Assembly: GCA_948471525.1 (NCBI GenBank)
Contig: CAOKSY010000004.1
Location: forward strand, 62,001 to 126,000
Source of the DNA: an uncultured Clostridia bacterium
GTDB taxonomy: Bacteria > Bacillota > Clostridia > Christensenellales > UBA3700
DNA length: 64,000 nt
Reading direction: 5' to 3'
Shown here: positions 1 to 8,373 of the stretch, one piece after another
Position numbering within the stretch: the stretch's first letter is position 1
How the letters are laid out: the number at the start of each line of letters is the position of its first letter
Translations under genes and position numbers: made by a program
The notes under the pieces: generated by a model
What the model was told of the DNA's origin: nothing
Seen by the model: the letters and a program-made list of their open reading frames with translations, nothing else
The model's database searches: none

Positions 1-710
1 TCGACAATATGGAGGCTTACGGCATAGACGGCTTGGTGGTGATAGGCGGCGACGGAAGTTTCCGCGGAGCGCTCGATCTTCACGAGAAATTCGGAGTCAA
101 GGCGATAGGCATCCCGGGCACGATCGACAACGATCTCGCATACACGGACTATACGCTAGGATTCGACACAAGCGTCAATACCGTCGTATCGGCGATCAAT
201 AATCTGCGCGATACAATGACTTCGCACGACAGAGTATGCATTATAGAAGTAATGGGCAGAAAGTGCGGCGACATAGCGTTGTACGCAGGTATATGCGGCG
301 GCGCGGAAATTATACTTGTGCCGGAAGTTGAATTCGATCTCAAGAAGATCGTCAAGAAGATCTGTCTCAATCAGAGAGTGGGCAAAAACTCGGATATAAT
401 CGTGCTTGCCGAAGGCGTATGCAAGGCGGAGGAACTCAAGCAACAACTCAAAGACAACGGAGTGATGGGATCGATCAAGACGACCACTTTGGGATATATC
501 CAAAGGGGCGGCGCGCCTACGATGTCCGATCGCGTGCTTGCGGCAAGATGCGCTGTCAGAGCGGTGGATCTGCTCATGGCTGATATGGGCGGCAGAGTAG
601 TAGGCATAAAAGAGAACAAGATAATCGACGAAGATATCAAAGAGGCTTTGGCAAAGAAGGGCAAGTTTGACGACAATCTCTATCAGACAGCTATGATCCT
701 CGGACTGTAA
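1..710 (+). CDS. pfkA: 6-phosphofructokinase, 5' part outside window
   Basis: Glycolytic enzyme phosphorylating fructose-6-phosphate to fructose-1,6-bisphosphate. The reading frame is open from the window edge, so about the first 90 residues of a normal 320-residue protein are missing; the ATG at position 9 is internal. Visible family motifs are GGDGS (the second Gly is the residue typical of ATP-dependent rather than PPi-dependent enzymes), PGTIDND with the catalytic Asp, EVMGR, and LGYIQRGGAP. In the E. coli enzyme the residue before IQRGG is a His that contacts substrate phosphate; here it is Tyr. Cytoplasmic. A hairpin terminator follows immediately. Confidence 0.95.
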   Translation, partial: DNMEAYGIDGLVVIGGDGSFRGALDLHEKFGVKAIGIPGTIDNDLAYTDYTLGFDTSVNTVVSAINNLRDTMTSHDRVCIIEVMGRKCGDIALYAGICGGAEIILVPEVEFDLKKIVKKICLNQRVGKNSDIIVLAEGVCKAEELKQQLKDNGVMGSIKTTTLGYIQRGGAPTMSDRVLAARCAVRAVDLLMADMGGRVVGIKENKIIDEDIKEALAKKGKFDDNLYQTAMILGL

Positions 711-728
711 ATTTATATTTGAATATTA

Positions 729-757
729 AACGACCCGCAAGACAGCGGGTCGTTTTT
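729..757 (+). terminator. Rho-independent terminator after pfkA
   Basis: A perfect 10-bp stem (729-738 AACGACCCGC with 745-754 GCGGGTCGTT) closes a 6-nt loop and runs into a T tract. It touches the 3' end of the convergent peptidase gene, so it may act in both directions, although the T tract is much better on the plus strand. Confidence 0.9.
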
Positions 758-2178
758 CATACTGCTTTTATCCAGTTTTTTATCAGCGCGCTCGCGTCTT
801 GCGACGTCTCGTCGAGACTGTTCCAAAGGTCGTCTTCGCTTGCGATCTTAAAGCGGTATTTTTCCGCGTAGCGGGCGAGAGCGGTTATCAGCGTTTCTCT
901 GCCTAAAGCGTCCTGCGCGTATTTCCACATCATCAGCGATTTGTTGTACGTCAAATTCGTATAGTAATAGTTGCCGGGGAAATCGTTGAGTCTGCCGCCA
1001 AGTTTTCCGACGGCAGGTTCTCCGACCGAATTTTGTATATCGCAGAATCTGCGGTATTGCGAGTAGGCGGAGGCAATCATATCGTCGGCGTATACCAGAT
1101 TGTTGTTGTCGATAAAATAGAGATAAGTAGAATAATTGGTCAATCCCTCGTCCTGCCATGCGGATATAAGATTATTGCTGCCCACCGCGGAATACCACCA
1201 CTGGTGAGCTATCTCGTGCGCTACTACTTCCTCGTACGTCTCTCCGCTAAGGGATTCGTTTATCACGCATATGCTGCCGTATTCCATGCCGCCCGCCACA
1301 AAAGGCATATCGGCGACGGACAGGCTGTCGTACGCGTATTTTCCGAATATTGAGGAATATAGATTCAAAGCCTTTTTCGCATACTCCAACGTGTCGGGGT
1401 TTTCTCCCAAATAGTTCAATTCGACGCCATTGTGTTTTTCGCTTTTCTTGGGAAGTTCGTCCGAAAGCACTATGGCGAAATCTCGGATGTTTTTCGCCTT
1501 TGCGCAGACTATCGTCTCGCCGTCTTCTTGAGACGTTTTGCCTATTCCGCTGCTCACGTATTCGAATCCGTCGGGAAGATTGAAAGTCACTTCGTAATCT
1601 GCGACGTCGGCGAAGTAAGGATCGCCGATCGTGGAAAAATCGTCGTAATACCAATCGCCGTCGACTATGGCGCACAACTGGGGATAAAAGCCGCTCAGCG
1701 TAGCACCGCGTTCGTTAAAACCGTATCTGAGTTTGGTGTGCGGCAGAGTGAACGAATACACCGTCTTTACAGTCGCGCTCTGTCCGGGCGCGACCGGTCG
1801 ATCTAGGAAGACGGTAATTAAGTTTTTATCAAAATCGAAGTCGTAGTCTTTTACGTCGCCGTGCAGTTGTTTTAACTCGAATTTGCCGAAACTCGGTCCT
1901 TCGGGATACGCCTCGTTCTGTTCCTGTGATTCGCAGGCGAGAGGCTTGCGGCTGTCGAATGCATTAGAGTAGACGTTGAACTTGAGTTCCTCGAAAGTAT
2001 ACGGCGTGTCGTTGAAGAATTCCACGGTTTGGGCGGCTTCGATACCGTCCTCCTGAATATCCAGCCATATTTTATAAGTCGTCGTAGGTTTTGTATCTTT
2101 TCGGCAGGCGAGAAGAGAGAGGGGTAGAAGCGCCGTAATAAACGCAATAAACAAAGCAAGAGATATCTTTTTTTTCAT
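757..2178 (-). CDS. M1-family (gluzincin) metallopeptidase lipoprotein
   Basis: Predicted membrane-anchored zinc aminopeptidase-like protein of 473 residues. The N-terminus is a lipoprotein signal (MKKKIS, hydrophobic stretch, LLAC lipobox), so it should be tethered outside the membrane. Around residue 294 there is GGMEYG, resembling the GAMEN exopeptidase motif, then the zinc motif HEIAHQWW near residue 322, and downstream DEGLTNY supplies the third zinc ligand Glu in the usual HExxH-x18-E spacing. It is short for the M1 family (usually 600-900), keeping the N-terminal beta domain and catalytic domain but no long C-terminal helical domain. Substrate cannot be read from sequence. It stands alone, convergent with pfkA. 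Confidence 0.85.
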   Translation of the reverse strand: MKKKISLALFIAFITALLPLSLLACRKDTKPTTTYKIWLDIQEDGIEAAQTVEFFNDTPYTFEELKFNVYSNAFDSRKPLACESQEQNEAYPEGPSFGKFELKQLHGDVKDYDFDFDKNLITVFLDRPVAPGQSATVKTVYSFTLPHTKLRYGFNERGATLSGFYPQLCAIVDGDWYYDDFSTIGDPYFADVADYEVTFNLPDGFEYVSSGIGKTSQEDGETIVCAKAKNIRDFAIVLSDELPKKSEKHNGVELNYLGENPDTLEYAKKALNLYSSIFGKYAYDSLSVADMPFVAGGMEYGSICVINESLSGETYEEVVAHEIAHQWWYSAVGSNNLISAWQDEGLTNYSTYLYFIDNNNLVYADDMIASAYSQYRRFCDIQNSVGEPAVGKLGGRLNDFPGNYYYTNLTYNKSLMMWKYAQDALGRETLITALARYAEKYRFKIASEDDLWNSLDETSQDASALIKNWIKAV

Positions 2179-2335
2179 ACCTAATTTTATGAGACGCGCA
2201 CAGAATTTATGATAACGGCGACGTAAAGATAGAATAATTCCTGTAACTGTTACATAATTTTAATCTTGACAGAAGTATAGAAAGAATATTAAAATATTAA
2301 TGTGGTCGGGCTGAAGTTCCGACCGTCGGGAGGAA

Positions 2336-3487
2336 ATGAAATTGGCATTTGAATTTTTGAAAAAACAGTTCAGAAAAGTCATACAGTGGGAGACGGATAA
2401 CGTAAACGATATCATATACAAATATCCGCTGGAAAGAAAAGAAGAAATAATGCGCAAATCGACGCTAGTAGTCCGCGAGGGACAGAAGGCGTTGTTTATT
2501 CAGGAAGGCAAACTCGCAGACGTATTCGAGCCTGGTACTTACAGACTCGACGATATCAAGAACCTGCCTCTTTTGACGCAGCTCTATAATTGGAAAACGC
2601 TGTGGGAAAGTCCTTTTACGGGCGACGTATATTTTATATCCACAAAGCAGTTTCTCAATCTCAAATGGGGTACTTCCAATCCTGTAATGATGCGCGACGA
2701 CGATTTCGGCGTCGTGAGAGTTAGGGGCTTCGGCGTATACTCGTTTGCGGTAGGCACGCCCACCAACGCGCTTAGAGAACTCATCGGTTCGATGAACAGC
2801 TTTACCGTTAAAAACGTCGACGACTATTTTAAGAAGATGATCACTTCCTGTCTGTCCAACGTCATCGCCGAGTCAAAGATACCCGCGCTTGATCTTGCCG
2901 CGCATTACGACGATTTGGCAGATCTTGCAAAGGCAAAGCTCGTCGAAGAGTTTGACAAGATAGGTATAGATATCAAGGCGCTTATAATCGAAAATCTTTC
3001 TTTGCCCGAAGACGTGGAGAAGATGCTCGACAAGCGTACCAACGTCGGCGTGATGAAAGGCGCTATGAGAGAGCATGCTCAACTCGAAACTTTGGAGGCT
3101 ATGAAGACGGCGGCCGACAATCCGAGCGGAATGAGCGGCATAGGAATAGGTATGGGCGCGGGACTGGGCTTCGGCAAAGTGTTTGCCGACAATATGAGTT
3201 CCGTGGATATGCCTACGCCGGCGAATGATAACGTAACCGTCGAGACGGCGGAGTGTCCTCACTGCAAGTCGCAAATAAAAAAGGGCGCCAAGTTCTGCCC
3301 CGAATGCGGCAAGTCCGTCGCTACTCCCAAGAAGGCGTGTCCGTCCTGCGGAGCGGAAGTAGGAGAGAGGGCTAAATTCTGCCCCGAGTGCGGGGCCAAA
3401 CTGGGCGCAAAAGTTTGCTCGGAATGCGGCAATAAGTTGAAGGAAGGACAGAAGTTCTGTCCCGAATGCGGAACTAAACAAGATTGA
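2336..3487 (+). CDS. SPFH/band-7 domain protein with C-terminal zinc ribbons (YdjI-like)
   Basis: 383 residues. An SPFH (stomatin/flotillin-like) domain occupies roughly residues 35-250. A short Gly/Met-rich linker follows, then several zinc-ribbon knuckles near residues 300-380 (CPHC...CPEC, CPSC...CPEC, CSEC...CPEC). The architecture matches Bacillus YdjI, sometimes annotated as virion core protein; family work links YdjGHI to PspA-type membrane stress. The next gene is a YdjG-like zinc-ribbon membrane protein, which supports this reading, but no PspA or YdjH gene is nearby. The start ATG at 2336 has GGGAGG only 2 nt away, unusually close; an alternative start is ATG 2450. The role is inferred from context. 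Confidence 0.8.
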   Translation: MKLAFEFLKKQFRKVIQWETDNVNDIIYKYPLERKEEIMRKSTLVVREGQKALFIQEGKLADVFEPGTYRLDDIKNLPLLTQLYNWKTLWESPFTGDVYFISTKQFLNLKWGTSNPVMMRDDDFGVVRVRGFGVYSFAVGTPTNALRELIGSMNSFTVKNVDDYFKKMITSCLSNVIAESKIPALDLAAHYDDLADLAKAKLVEEFDKIGIDIKALIIENLSLPEDVEKMLDKRTNVGVMKGAMREHAQLETLEAMKTAADNPSGMSGIGIGMGAGLGFGKVFADNMSSVDMPTPANDNVTVETAECPHCKSQIKKGAKFCPECGKSVATPKKACPSCGAEVGERAKFCPECGAKLGAKVCSECGNKLKEGQKFCPECGTKQD

Positions 3488-3506
3488 TTGACGAGAGGTC
3501 TACTTG

Positions 3507-4625
3507 ATGCAAGACTTGAATGATACGCAGTTCGCCGCCGACGGAACCGTCGACGGCGAAAGCGCGGAAAAACTGCATAGCGAGATATATAAATGCCCAA
3601 ACTGCGGCAACTTTCTCTATTACGATCCCGAAAGCCGAAAACTAAAGTGCGATTATTGCGGCGGAGTTAAGGAACTCGAAGCTGTGGAAGACGCGAGCGA
3701 GCTGTCTTATCACGAAGGAGTGGAAGAGGGCTTTGAGAAGTGGCAGGGAGTAAAAAGCGTCAAATGCCGTTCTTGCGGAGCGGTCACTCTTTTGCCCGCT
3801 TACGAAGTAGTGGTCAACTGTCCGTTCTGCAATGCGTCCAACGTCGTGGAGTCGGATGAGATAGACGGACTTCGCCCCAACGGCATATTGCCGTTTAGGA
3901 TAAGCAAAAAGGAAGTGCCCAACATATTCTGCAAGTGGCTTCGCAGTAAAGCTCTTGCGCCCGGCAGATTGAAAAAGACGGCGGACCGCCAACCTTGCTC
4001 GGGTGTTTACGTGCCTGTGTTTACTTTCGATTCCGACGTCGATTGCGATTATAAGATACATTACGGCAAGCATTATACTGTCACGGTCGGTTCGGGAAAA
4101 AACAGGCGTACGGAGATGAGGACGCGCTGGTATACGGATACTGACAGTATCAGTAATGTTTTCAACGACGTACAGATAGAGGCAAGCAAATCCATTACTC
4201 AGAAAAATCTCGAAAAATTAGGCGGTTTTGATACGGACAACTCGGTTCAATATCATTCGCAGTTTCTATCTGGTTACAATGCGGAGCGGTATGACAAGGG
4301 TCTCGACGGAAGTTGGCAAGAGGCTAAGTCGGTTATGCAGAATTCCTTGCGCGCGATGATAGTATCTCGATATAACGCAGACGTGGTGGATTACGTGGAT
4401 ATGGACTGTCGCTTTGCCGACAATACTTACAAGTACGTGCTTGTGCCGATATGGGTATTTAATTATTTCTATTCCAATAAAAATTACGCGTGCATAATCA
4501 ACGGCAGATCGGGAAGAATGATAGGTAAATATCCCAAGTCGGGATTAAAGATAGGCGGTATAGCAATAGCCGTCGCCGCGGCGATAGCGGCTATAGTCTT
4601 GCTTTATTTTAAATTTATTGCATAA
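3507..4625 (+). CDS. YdjG-like zinc-ribbon membrane protein
   Basis: About 372 residues. Zinc-ribbon pairs near the N-terminus (CPNCG...CDYCGG, then CRSCG...CPFCN) precede a soluble domain of about 200 residues and a single C-terminal transmembrane helix (GIAIAVAAAIAAIVLLYF) ending four residues later. Related proteins are often mis-annotated as replication-restart helicase zinc ribbons but contain no helicase domain. Its position 19 nt after the SPFH gene suggests one operon and a shared membrane-envelope role, as with Bacillus ydjG-ydjI. ATG 3507 is preferred to TTG 3504 because GAGAGG lies 8 nt upstream. Confidence 0.7.
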   Translation: MQDLNDTQFAADGTVDGESAEKLHSEIYKCPNCGNFLYYDPESRKLKCDYCGGVKELEAVEDASELSYHEGVEEGFEKWQGVKSVKCRSCGAVTLLPAYEVVVNCPFCNASNVVESDEIDGLRPNGILPFRISKKEVPNIFCKWLRSKALAPGRLKKTADRQPCSGVYVPVFTFDSDVDCDYKIHYGKHYTVTVGSGKNRRTEMRTRWYTDTDSISNVFNDVQIEASKSITQKNLEKLGGFDTDNSVQYHSQFLSGYNAERYDKGLDGSWQEAKSVMQNSLRAMIVSRYNADVVDYVDMDCRFADNTYKYVLVPIWVFNYFYSNKNYACIINGRSGRMIGKYPKSGLKIGGIAIAVAAAIAAIVLLYFKFIA

Positions 4626-4690
4626 ATCGATAGCCAAGCGAGCGATAAATATTATATAATTGTTACATACTAATTACGGGAGGCACGATC

Positions 4691-4885
4691 ATGGCAATTA
4701 CAAAGGATATGCTTATCGCGGAAGCGCTTCAACAGGAAAACAGCGAGGCTATCGCAGAGACTCTTTTGAGTATAGGTATGCACTGTTTCGGTTGCGCGAT
4801 GGCGAGAGGCGAAACTATCGAAGAGGCGGCTATGGTTCACGGCGTCGACGTGGACGAACTCGTCAAGAAGTTGAACGAAGTATAA
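4691..4885 (+). CDS. DUF1858 hybrid-cluster-associated redox disulfide protein
   Basis: 64 residues, the typical size of DUF1858 proteins. The conserved IGMHCFGCAM segment carries the CxxC pair, and the C-terminal GVDVDELVKKLN matches the family pattern. Such proteins are thought to be small redox or metal-binding carriers and often accompany hybrid-cluster proteins; none is adjacent here. A good GGGAGG ribosome binding site precedes the ATG. A longer overlapping frame at 4660 lacks such a site and is a shadow. Confidence 0.85.
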   Translation: MAITKDMLIAEALQQENSEAIAETLLSIGMHCFGCAMARGETIEEAAMVHGVDVDELVKKLNEV

Positions 4886-4892
4886 AAAATCA

Positions 4893-4918
4893 GGTCGGGT
4901 TATCCCGATCGTTTTTTA
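4893..4918 (+). terminator. Rho-independent terminator
   Basis: A 7-bp stem with one G-T pair (4893-4899 with 4904-4910), a TTAT loop, then a run of T. It sits directly after the DUF1858 gene. Confidence 0.8.
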
Positions 4919-4943
4919 TTGCATATAATAAAACAATTTGATT

Positions 4944-5177
4944 TTAATCCTGCAAGTTTTCTCTGTCGAACAGCGGAGAGTCAAAGAATTCTTTCAGGGT
5001 GATCCCCAGCCCTTCGCATATATTGTATATTATCATCAATCCTACCGATTGATATTCGGACATTGTGCACAGTGTCGCTCTGGATACGCCGCATTTTTTA
5101 GCTAAACCGTAATGGGATAGATTGTTTTTTAGAGCAAGTTCGTATATTCTTTGTTGAACGGCTTGAGTCAATATCAT
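4944..5177 (-). CDS. Mini XRE-family HTH regulator, copy 1
   Basis: 77 residues, essentially one helix-turn-helix domain (YGLAKKCGVSRATLCTM as the helix-turn-helix core) with a short conserved tail KEFFDSPLFDRENL. A clear AGAGGA site precedes the ATG. It lies 38 nt downstream of a close paralogue on the same strand, indicating a tandem duplication and probable co-transcription. DNA-binding regulator by family; target unknown. Confidence 0.8.
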   Translation of the reverse strand: MILTQAVQQRIYELALKNNLSHYGLAKKCGVSRATLCTMSEYQSVGLMIIYNICEGLGITLKEFFDSPLFDRENLQD

Positions 5178-5215
5178 TTTGTTTCCTCTTTTAATAGAGC
5201 ATAATTTGTTTTAAT

Positions 5216-5449
5216 TCAGTCTGATAAGTTTGACCTGTCGAAGAGCGGGGAATCAAAAAATTCTTTTAACGTGATACCCAGTCCGTCACAAATGTTTTTG
5301 ATAAAAATCAATCCTATCGAATCGAATTCGGGCATTGCGCTTATGGTGGATCTTGCAACGCCGCATTTTTTAGCCAAACCGTAAATAGATAAATCCATAC
5401 GTATGGCTAGGTCGTATATTCTTTTTTGCGTAGCTTGCGTAAGTGTCAT
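5216..5449 (-). CDS. Mini XRE-family HTH regulator, copy 2
   Basis: 77 residues when begun at the ATG at 5449, which has AGAGG upstream and matches the start of copy 1; an in-frame upstream codon at 5473 would add eight residues. The helix-turn-helix (YGLAKKCGVARSTISAM) and the C-terminal KEFFDSPLFDRSNL are nearly the same as in copy 1. It is divergent from the SLOG-fold gene, and the shared intergenic region carries a palindrome that could be its operator. Confidence 0.8.
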   Translation of the reverse strand: MTLTQATQKRIYDLAIRMDLSIYGLAKKCGVARSTISAMPEFDSIGLIFIKNICDGLGITLKEFFDSPLFDRSNLSD

Positions 5450-5520
5450 AGTACCTCTAAATAGTTTTGTCAACTAAACTAATTTTATGAGAAAATGCGC
5501 GTATTAAATGTTTATTTCAC

Positions 5521-5560
5521 TGGACGTCCACTTGACTAAACTATTGGAATTATATATAAT
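5521..5560 (+). promoter_or_regulatory. Sigma-A promoter with upstream palindrome
   Basis: TTGACT (5532-5537), a 17-nt spacer and TATAAT (5555-5560) form a near-consensus promoter for the SLOG-fold gene. The perfect palindrome TGGACGTCCA (5521-5530) ends one base before the -35 box. This is the intergenic region divergent from the two HTH genes, so autoregulation or cross-regulation is plausible but inferred. Confidence 0.75.
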
Positions 5561-5589
5561 AAATCTACTATACTTGAGGAGAAAGATGT

Positions 5590-6105
5590 ATGAACGTGAC
5601 GTTTATCGGACATAAACACGTGAAAAATTCAAAAAGGATCAGAGCGATTTTGAGAAAAATGTTGCGCGAACTGATAGAAAAGCGGGATGCGGATTTATTC
5701 ATCTTCGGCGGGGAGGGGGAGTTTGATGAGATGGCTTATGATATAGTGTCTTCGCTCAAGGTCAAATATCCGCACATAAACCGCGTATTTCTCAGAAGCG
5801 GCTCGAGCGTATTGGGAGACGATTACAGAGAAAGTTTTTTGAAGAGATGCAAGCAGATTTTATATTTGAAGGGGCTGACGAACATCGACAGCGATTCTGA
5901 TATCGGCTGCGACGAGGCGCTGATAGATCTCAGCGATACGATCGTCGTTTATTTTGACTCCGCTATCGACGTCTCCGATAAGATATCTGCGCGCGTCTAC
6001 GGCGATCCGGAGGGAAGAGAAAAGCTTAAAGACGACCGCATTGTCAAGATCGCGGTGGAATATGCGCAAAAGAATGGTAAACCAATTCTCAACGTACTTA
6101 AATAG
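5590..6105 (+). CDS. SLOG-fold (YpsA/DUF1273-like) protein
   Basis: 171 residues. It begins MNVTFIGHK and has DLFIFGGEGEFDEMA followed by alternating strands and helices, the pattern of Rossmann-like SLOG domains that bind nucleotide-derived ligands. The exact ligand is unknown. A GAGGAGAAAG site precedes the ATG. It has its own promoter and stands between the divergent HTH pair and the ribosomal cluster. Confidence 0.6.
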   Translation: MNVTFIGHKHVKNSKRIRAILRKMLRELIEKRDADLFIFGGEGEFDEMAYDIVSSLKVKYPHINRVFLRSGSSVLGDDYRESFLKRCKQILYLKGLTNIDSDSDIGCDEALIDLSDTIVVYFDSAIDVSDKISARVYGDPEGREKLKDDRIVKIAVEYAQKNGKPILNVLK

Positions 6106-6432
6106 AATTGCCTACGTAGTCAACTATAGACAATAAATTGCTCATTTTCGATAAAATACGGGCAATTTTAATATTTTACATAAATTTTACATTTCAATTC
6201 TATCAATCCGCTTGCGCTTTTTCCTATAATAAGCTAACATAATTCGTGCTTGTACCGAAACGGGATGAAGCGGGAGGTTACCACTTATATAAGGGGAGAA
6301 CTTTCGCAGACAAGTGTCCGACAATCGGGCGACTAACGAAATCAGGCTGACTGCAAGCCTTTTTTTAAACGGTATGAGCGGAACGCACGGAAGTGCTGTA
6401 AAAAAATAAGTTAGGAAAAGGAGTAAACAAAA
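6106..6432 (+). promoter_or_regulatory. S10 operon promoter and structured leader
   Basis: This 327-bp gap holds no gene. A TATAAT box (6225-6230) with a weak -35 region would start a leader of about 190 nt. Near its middle a short hairpin (AGGCT 6344-6348 with AGCCT 6356-6360) is followed by seven T, which resembles an intrinsic terminator inside the leader, so attenuation of the ribosomal operon is possible. In E. coli the S10 leader is controlled by L4; whether that holds here cannot be read from sequence. Confidence 0.55.
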
Positions 6433-6741
6433 ATGGCAGGACAGACAATCAGAATCAGATTAAGAGCGTACGATCACAACCTTATCGACGTAGCGGCGGA
6501 CAAAATCGTCGAGACTGCAAAGAGAAGCGGCGTGCAGGTTTCCGGACCTATCCCTCTCCCCACGGAGAAAGAAATCGTTACGATCATCAGAGCGGTGCAC
6601 AAGTATAAGGACAGCAGAGAGCAGTTCGAACTTCGTACGCATAAGAGAATAATCGATATCATGAATCCGACCAGCAAGGCTGTAGACGCGCTTATGAAGC
6701 TCGATCTCCCCGCAGGCGTAGATATCCAGATAAAACTTTAA
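6433..6741 (+). CDS. rpsJ: 30S ribosomal protein S10
   Basis: First gene of the S10-spc-alpha cluster. 102 residues, the normal length; it starts GQTIRIRLRAYDH and contains the conserved GPIPLPTEK and RTHKRIIDI segments. S10 lies in the head of the small subunit and also serves transcription antitermination as NusE in other bacteria. An AGGAG site precedes the ATG. Downstream there is a 70-nt gap with a hairpin (stem 6757-6765 and 6771-6779) before rplC. Confidence 0.97.
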   Translation: MAGQTIRIRLRAYDHNLIDVAADKIVETAKRSGVQVSGPIPLPTEKEIVTIIRAVHKYKDSREQFELRTHKRIIDIMNPTSKAVDALMKLDLPAGVDIQIKL

Positions 6742-6811
6742 TAATCAAGTCAATTGAAAACTGCGGCAATCGCGGTTTTGCGAAATAAAATCAGGAGGAT
6801 GAACTTTATCT

Positions 6812-7432
6812 ATGAATAAAGCAATCATTGGAAAAAAGTTAGCAATGAGTCAGATTTTTGCACCCGACGGTACGGTTATCCCCGTCACCATCGTGCTTGC
6901 CGGACCTTGTCCGATAGTGCAAAAGAAAACCCTTGACAACGACGGCTACGAGGCGCTTCAGATCGCTTTCGGCGACATCAAAGAAAAGAATGTCAACAAG
7001 CCTGTAAAGGGTCATTATAAGAAAGCGGGCGTTACGCCGAGACGCGTTTTGAGAGAATTCAGAACGGAAGTCGCTTCTTACGAACTCGGTCAGGAACTTA
7101 CCTGCGCTCAGTTTGCTGAAGGATCTCTCGTAGACGTAGTCGGCACCTCTAAAGGTCACGGTTTCACAGGCGCGGTCAAGAGATGGAATCATCACTGCGG
7201 ACCTATGGCGCACGGTTCCGGTTATCACAGAGGCGTAGGTTCTATGGGCGCTTGTTCTTCTCCCTCGAGAGTTTTCAAGAACAAGAAAATGTCCGGACAT
7301 TGGGGTAACGAGAGAGTTACCGTCAAGAACCTCACGGTGGCAAAAGTCGATGCTGAGCGTAATCTTCTTTTCATCAAGGGCGCTATTCCCGGAGCAAAGG
7401 GTAACGTCGTTGTTGTAAAGCAAAACGGTTAA
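6812..7432 (+). CDS. rplC: 50S ribosomal protein L3
   Basis: 206 residues, typical. GKKLAMSQIF at the start and HWGNERVTV near the end are family signatures; the extended loop around KRWNHHCGPMAHGS reaches toward the peptidyl transferase centre in known structures. It is an early 50S assembly protein. The AGGAGG site is 14 nt before the ATG, somewhat far. Confidence 0.97.
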   Translation: MNKAIIGKKLAMSQIFAPDGTVIPVTIVLAGPCPIVQKKTLDNDGYEALQIAFGDIKEKNVNKPVKGHYKKAGVTPRRVLREFRTEVASYELGQELTCAQFAEGSLVDVVGTSKGHGFTGAVKRWNHHCGPMAHGSGYHRGVGSMGACSSPSRVFKNKKMSGHWGNERVTVKNLTVAKVDAERNLLFIKGAIPGAKGNVVVVKQNG

Positions 7433-7446
7433 AGGAGTGAGCAGAA

Positions 7447-8067
7447 ATGAAGGTTAATGTTTTAGATATACAAGCCAAGAAAGTTGGCGAAATAGAACTC
7501 AACGAGGGTGTTTTCGGCGTCGAATACAACGAGCCGCTCATTCACCAAGTAGTGGTTGCTCAGTTGGCAAACAGAAGACAGGGAACAAAATCCACTTTGA
7601 CCCGTACGGAAGTCAGAGGCGGAGGCAAGAAGCCTTGGAGACAGAAGGGAACGGGCCGCGCAAGACAGGGTAGCATTCGCAGCCCGCAATGGACAGGCGG
7701 CGGCGTAGTATTCGCTCCCAAGCCCAGAGACTTCTCGCAGAAGATCAACAAGAAGATGAAGACGGCGGCTACTCTTTCCGCACTCAGCGCAAAGGTCAGC
7801 GACAACGACTTTATCGTATTGGACAAACTCCAGATCAGCGAGGCTAAGACCAAGTACATCGCAAAGATGCTCAAGGCTTTCGAGATCGAGAGTAAAGTGC
7901 TGGTAGTAGTTGCAAACAACGACGAGTCGGTTATGAGAGCTTGCGCTAACATTCAGAACGTAACTCTTATCAATGCGGATCTCCTCAACGTATACGATTT
8001 GGCTGCCAACGCAAAGTGCATTTTCACCGTGGACGCGGTCAATAAAATCCAGGAGGTATATGCGTAA
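7447..8067 (+). CDS. rplD: 50S ribosomal protein L4
   Basis: 206 residues. The RQGTKSTLTRTEVRGGGKKPWRQKGTGRARQG region (about residues 40-70) is the conserved extension that lines the peptide exit tunnel. L4 is the translational and transcriptional autoregulator of this operon in E. coli. Its stop overlaps the start of rplW by one base, giving translational coupling. Confidence 0.97.
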   Translation: MKVNVLDIQAKKVGEIELNEGVFGVEYNEPLIHQVVVAQLANRRQGTKSTLTRTEVRGGGKKPWRQKGTGRARQGSIRSPQWTGGGVVFAPKPRDFSQKINKKMKTAATLSALSAKVSDNDFIVLDKLQISEAKTKYIAKMLKAFEIESKVLVVVANNDESVMRACANIQNVTLINADLLNVYDLAANAKCIFTVDAVNKIQEVYA

Positions 8068-8357
8068 TGAATAAATATGATATTATTATATCCCCTATCC
8101 TTACGGAAAAGAGTTATGACGGTATCGCCGAAAAGAAGTATACCTTCAAGGTGGCTCAGGACGCGACCAAAACTCAGATAAAGGTGGCTGTCGAAGATAT
8201 CTTCGGCGTAAAAGTAGCAAAAGTAAACACGGTCAACGTAGACGGCAAGAAGAAGAGAATGGGCAAGTACGAAGGTACTACGACCGGATACAAGAAAGCA
8301 GTCGTATCGTTGACTCAGGATAGCAAGACGATCGAATTCTTCGAGAGTTTGGCATAA
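8067..8357 (+). CDS. rplW: 50S ribosomal protein L23
   Basis: 96 residues. ISPILTEKSYDG at the start and KVAKVNTVNVDGKKKRMG in the middle are standard. L23 sits at the exit tunnel and docks trigger factor and SRP in known ribosomes. Coupled to rplD by an ATGA-type overlap. Confidence 0.97.
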   Translation: MNKYDIIISPILTEKSYDGIAEKKYTFKVAQDATKTQIKVAVEDIFGVKVAKVNTVNVDGKKKRMGKYEGTTTGYKKAVVSLTQDSKTIEFFESLA

Positions 8358-8373
8358 TGGGAGGGCAAGATAA

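Noticed and set aside
4660..4941. 93-codon frame overlapping the DUF1858 gene
   Set aside because: Arg/Tyr-rich out-of-frame reading without a ribosome binding site; the overlapping frame is a known family.
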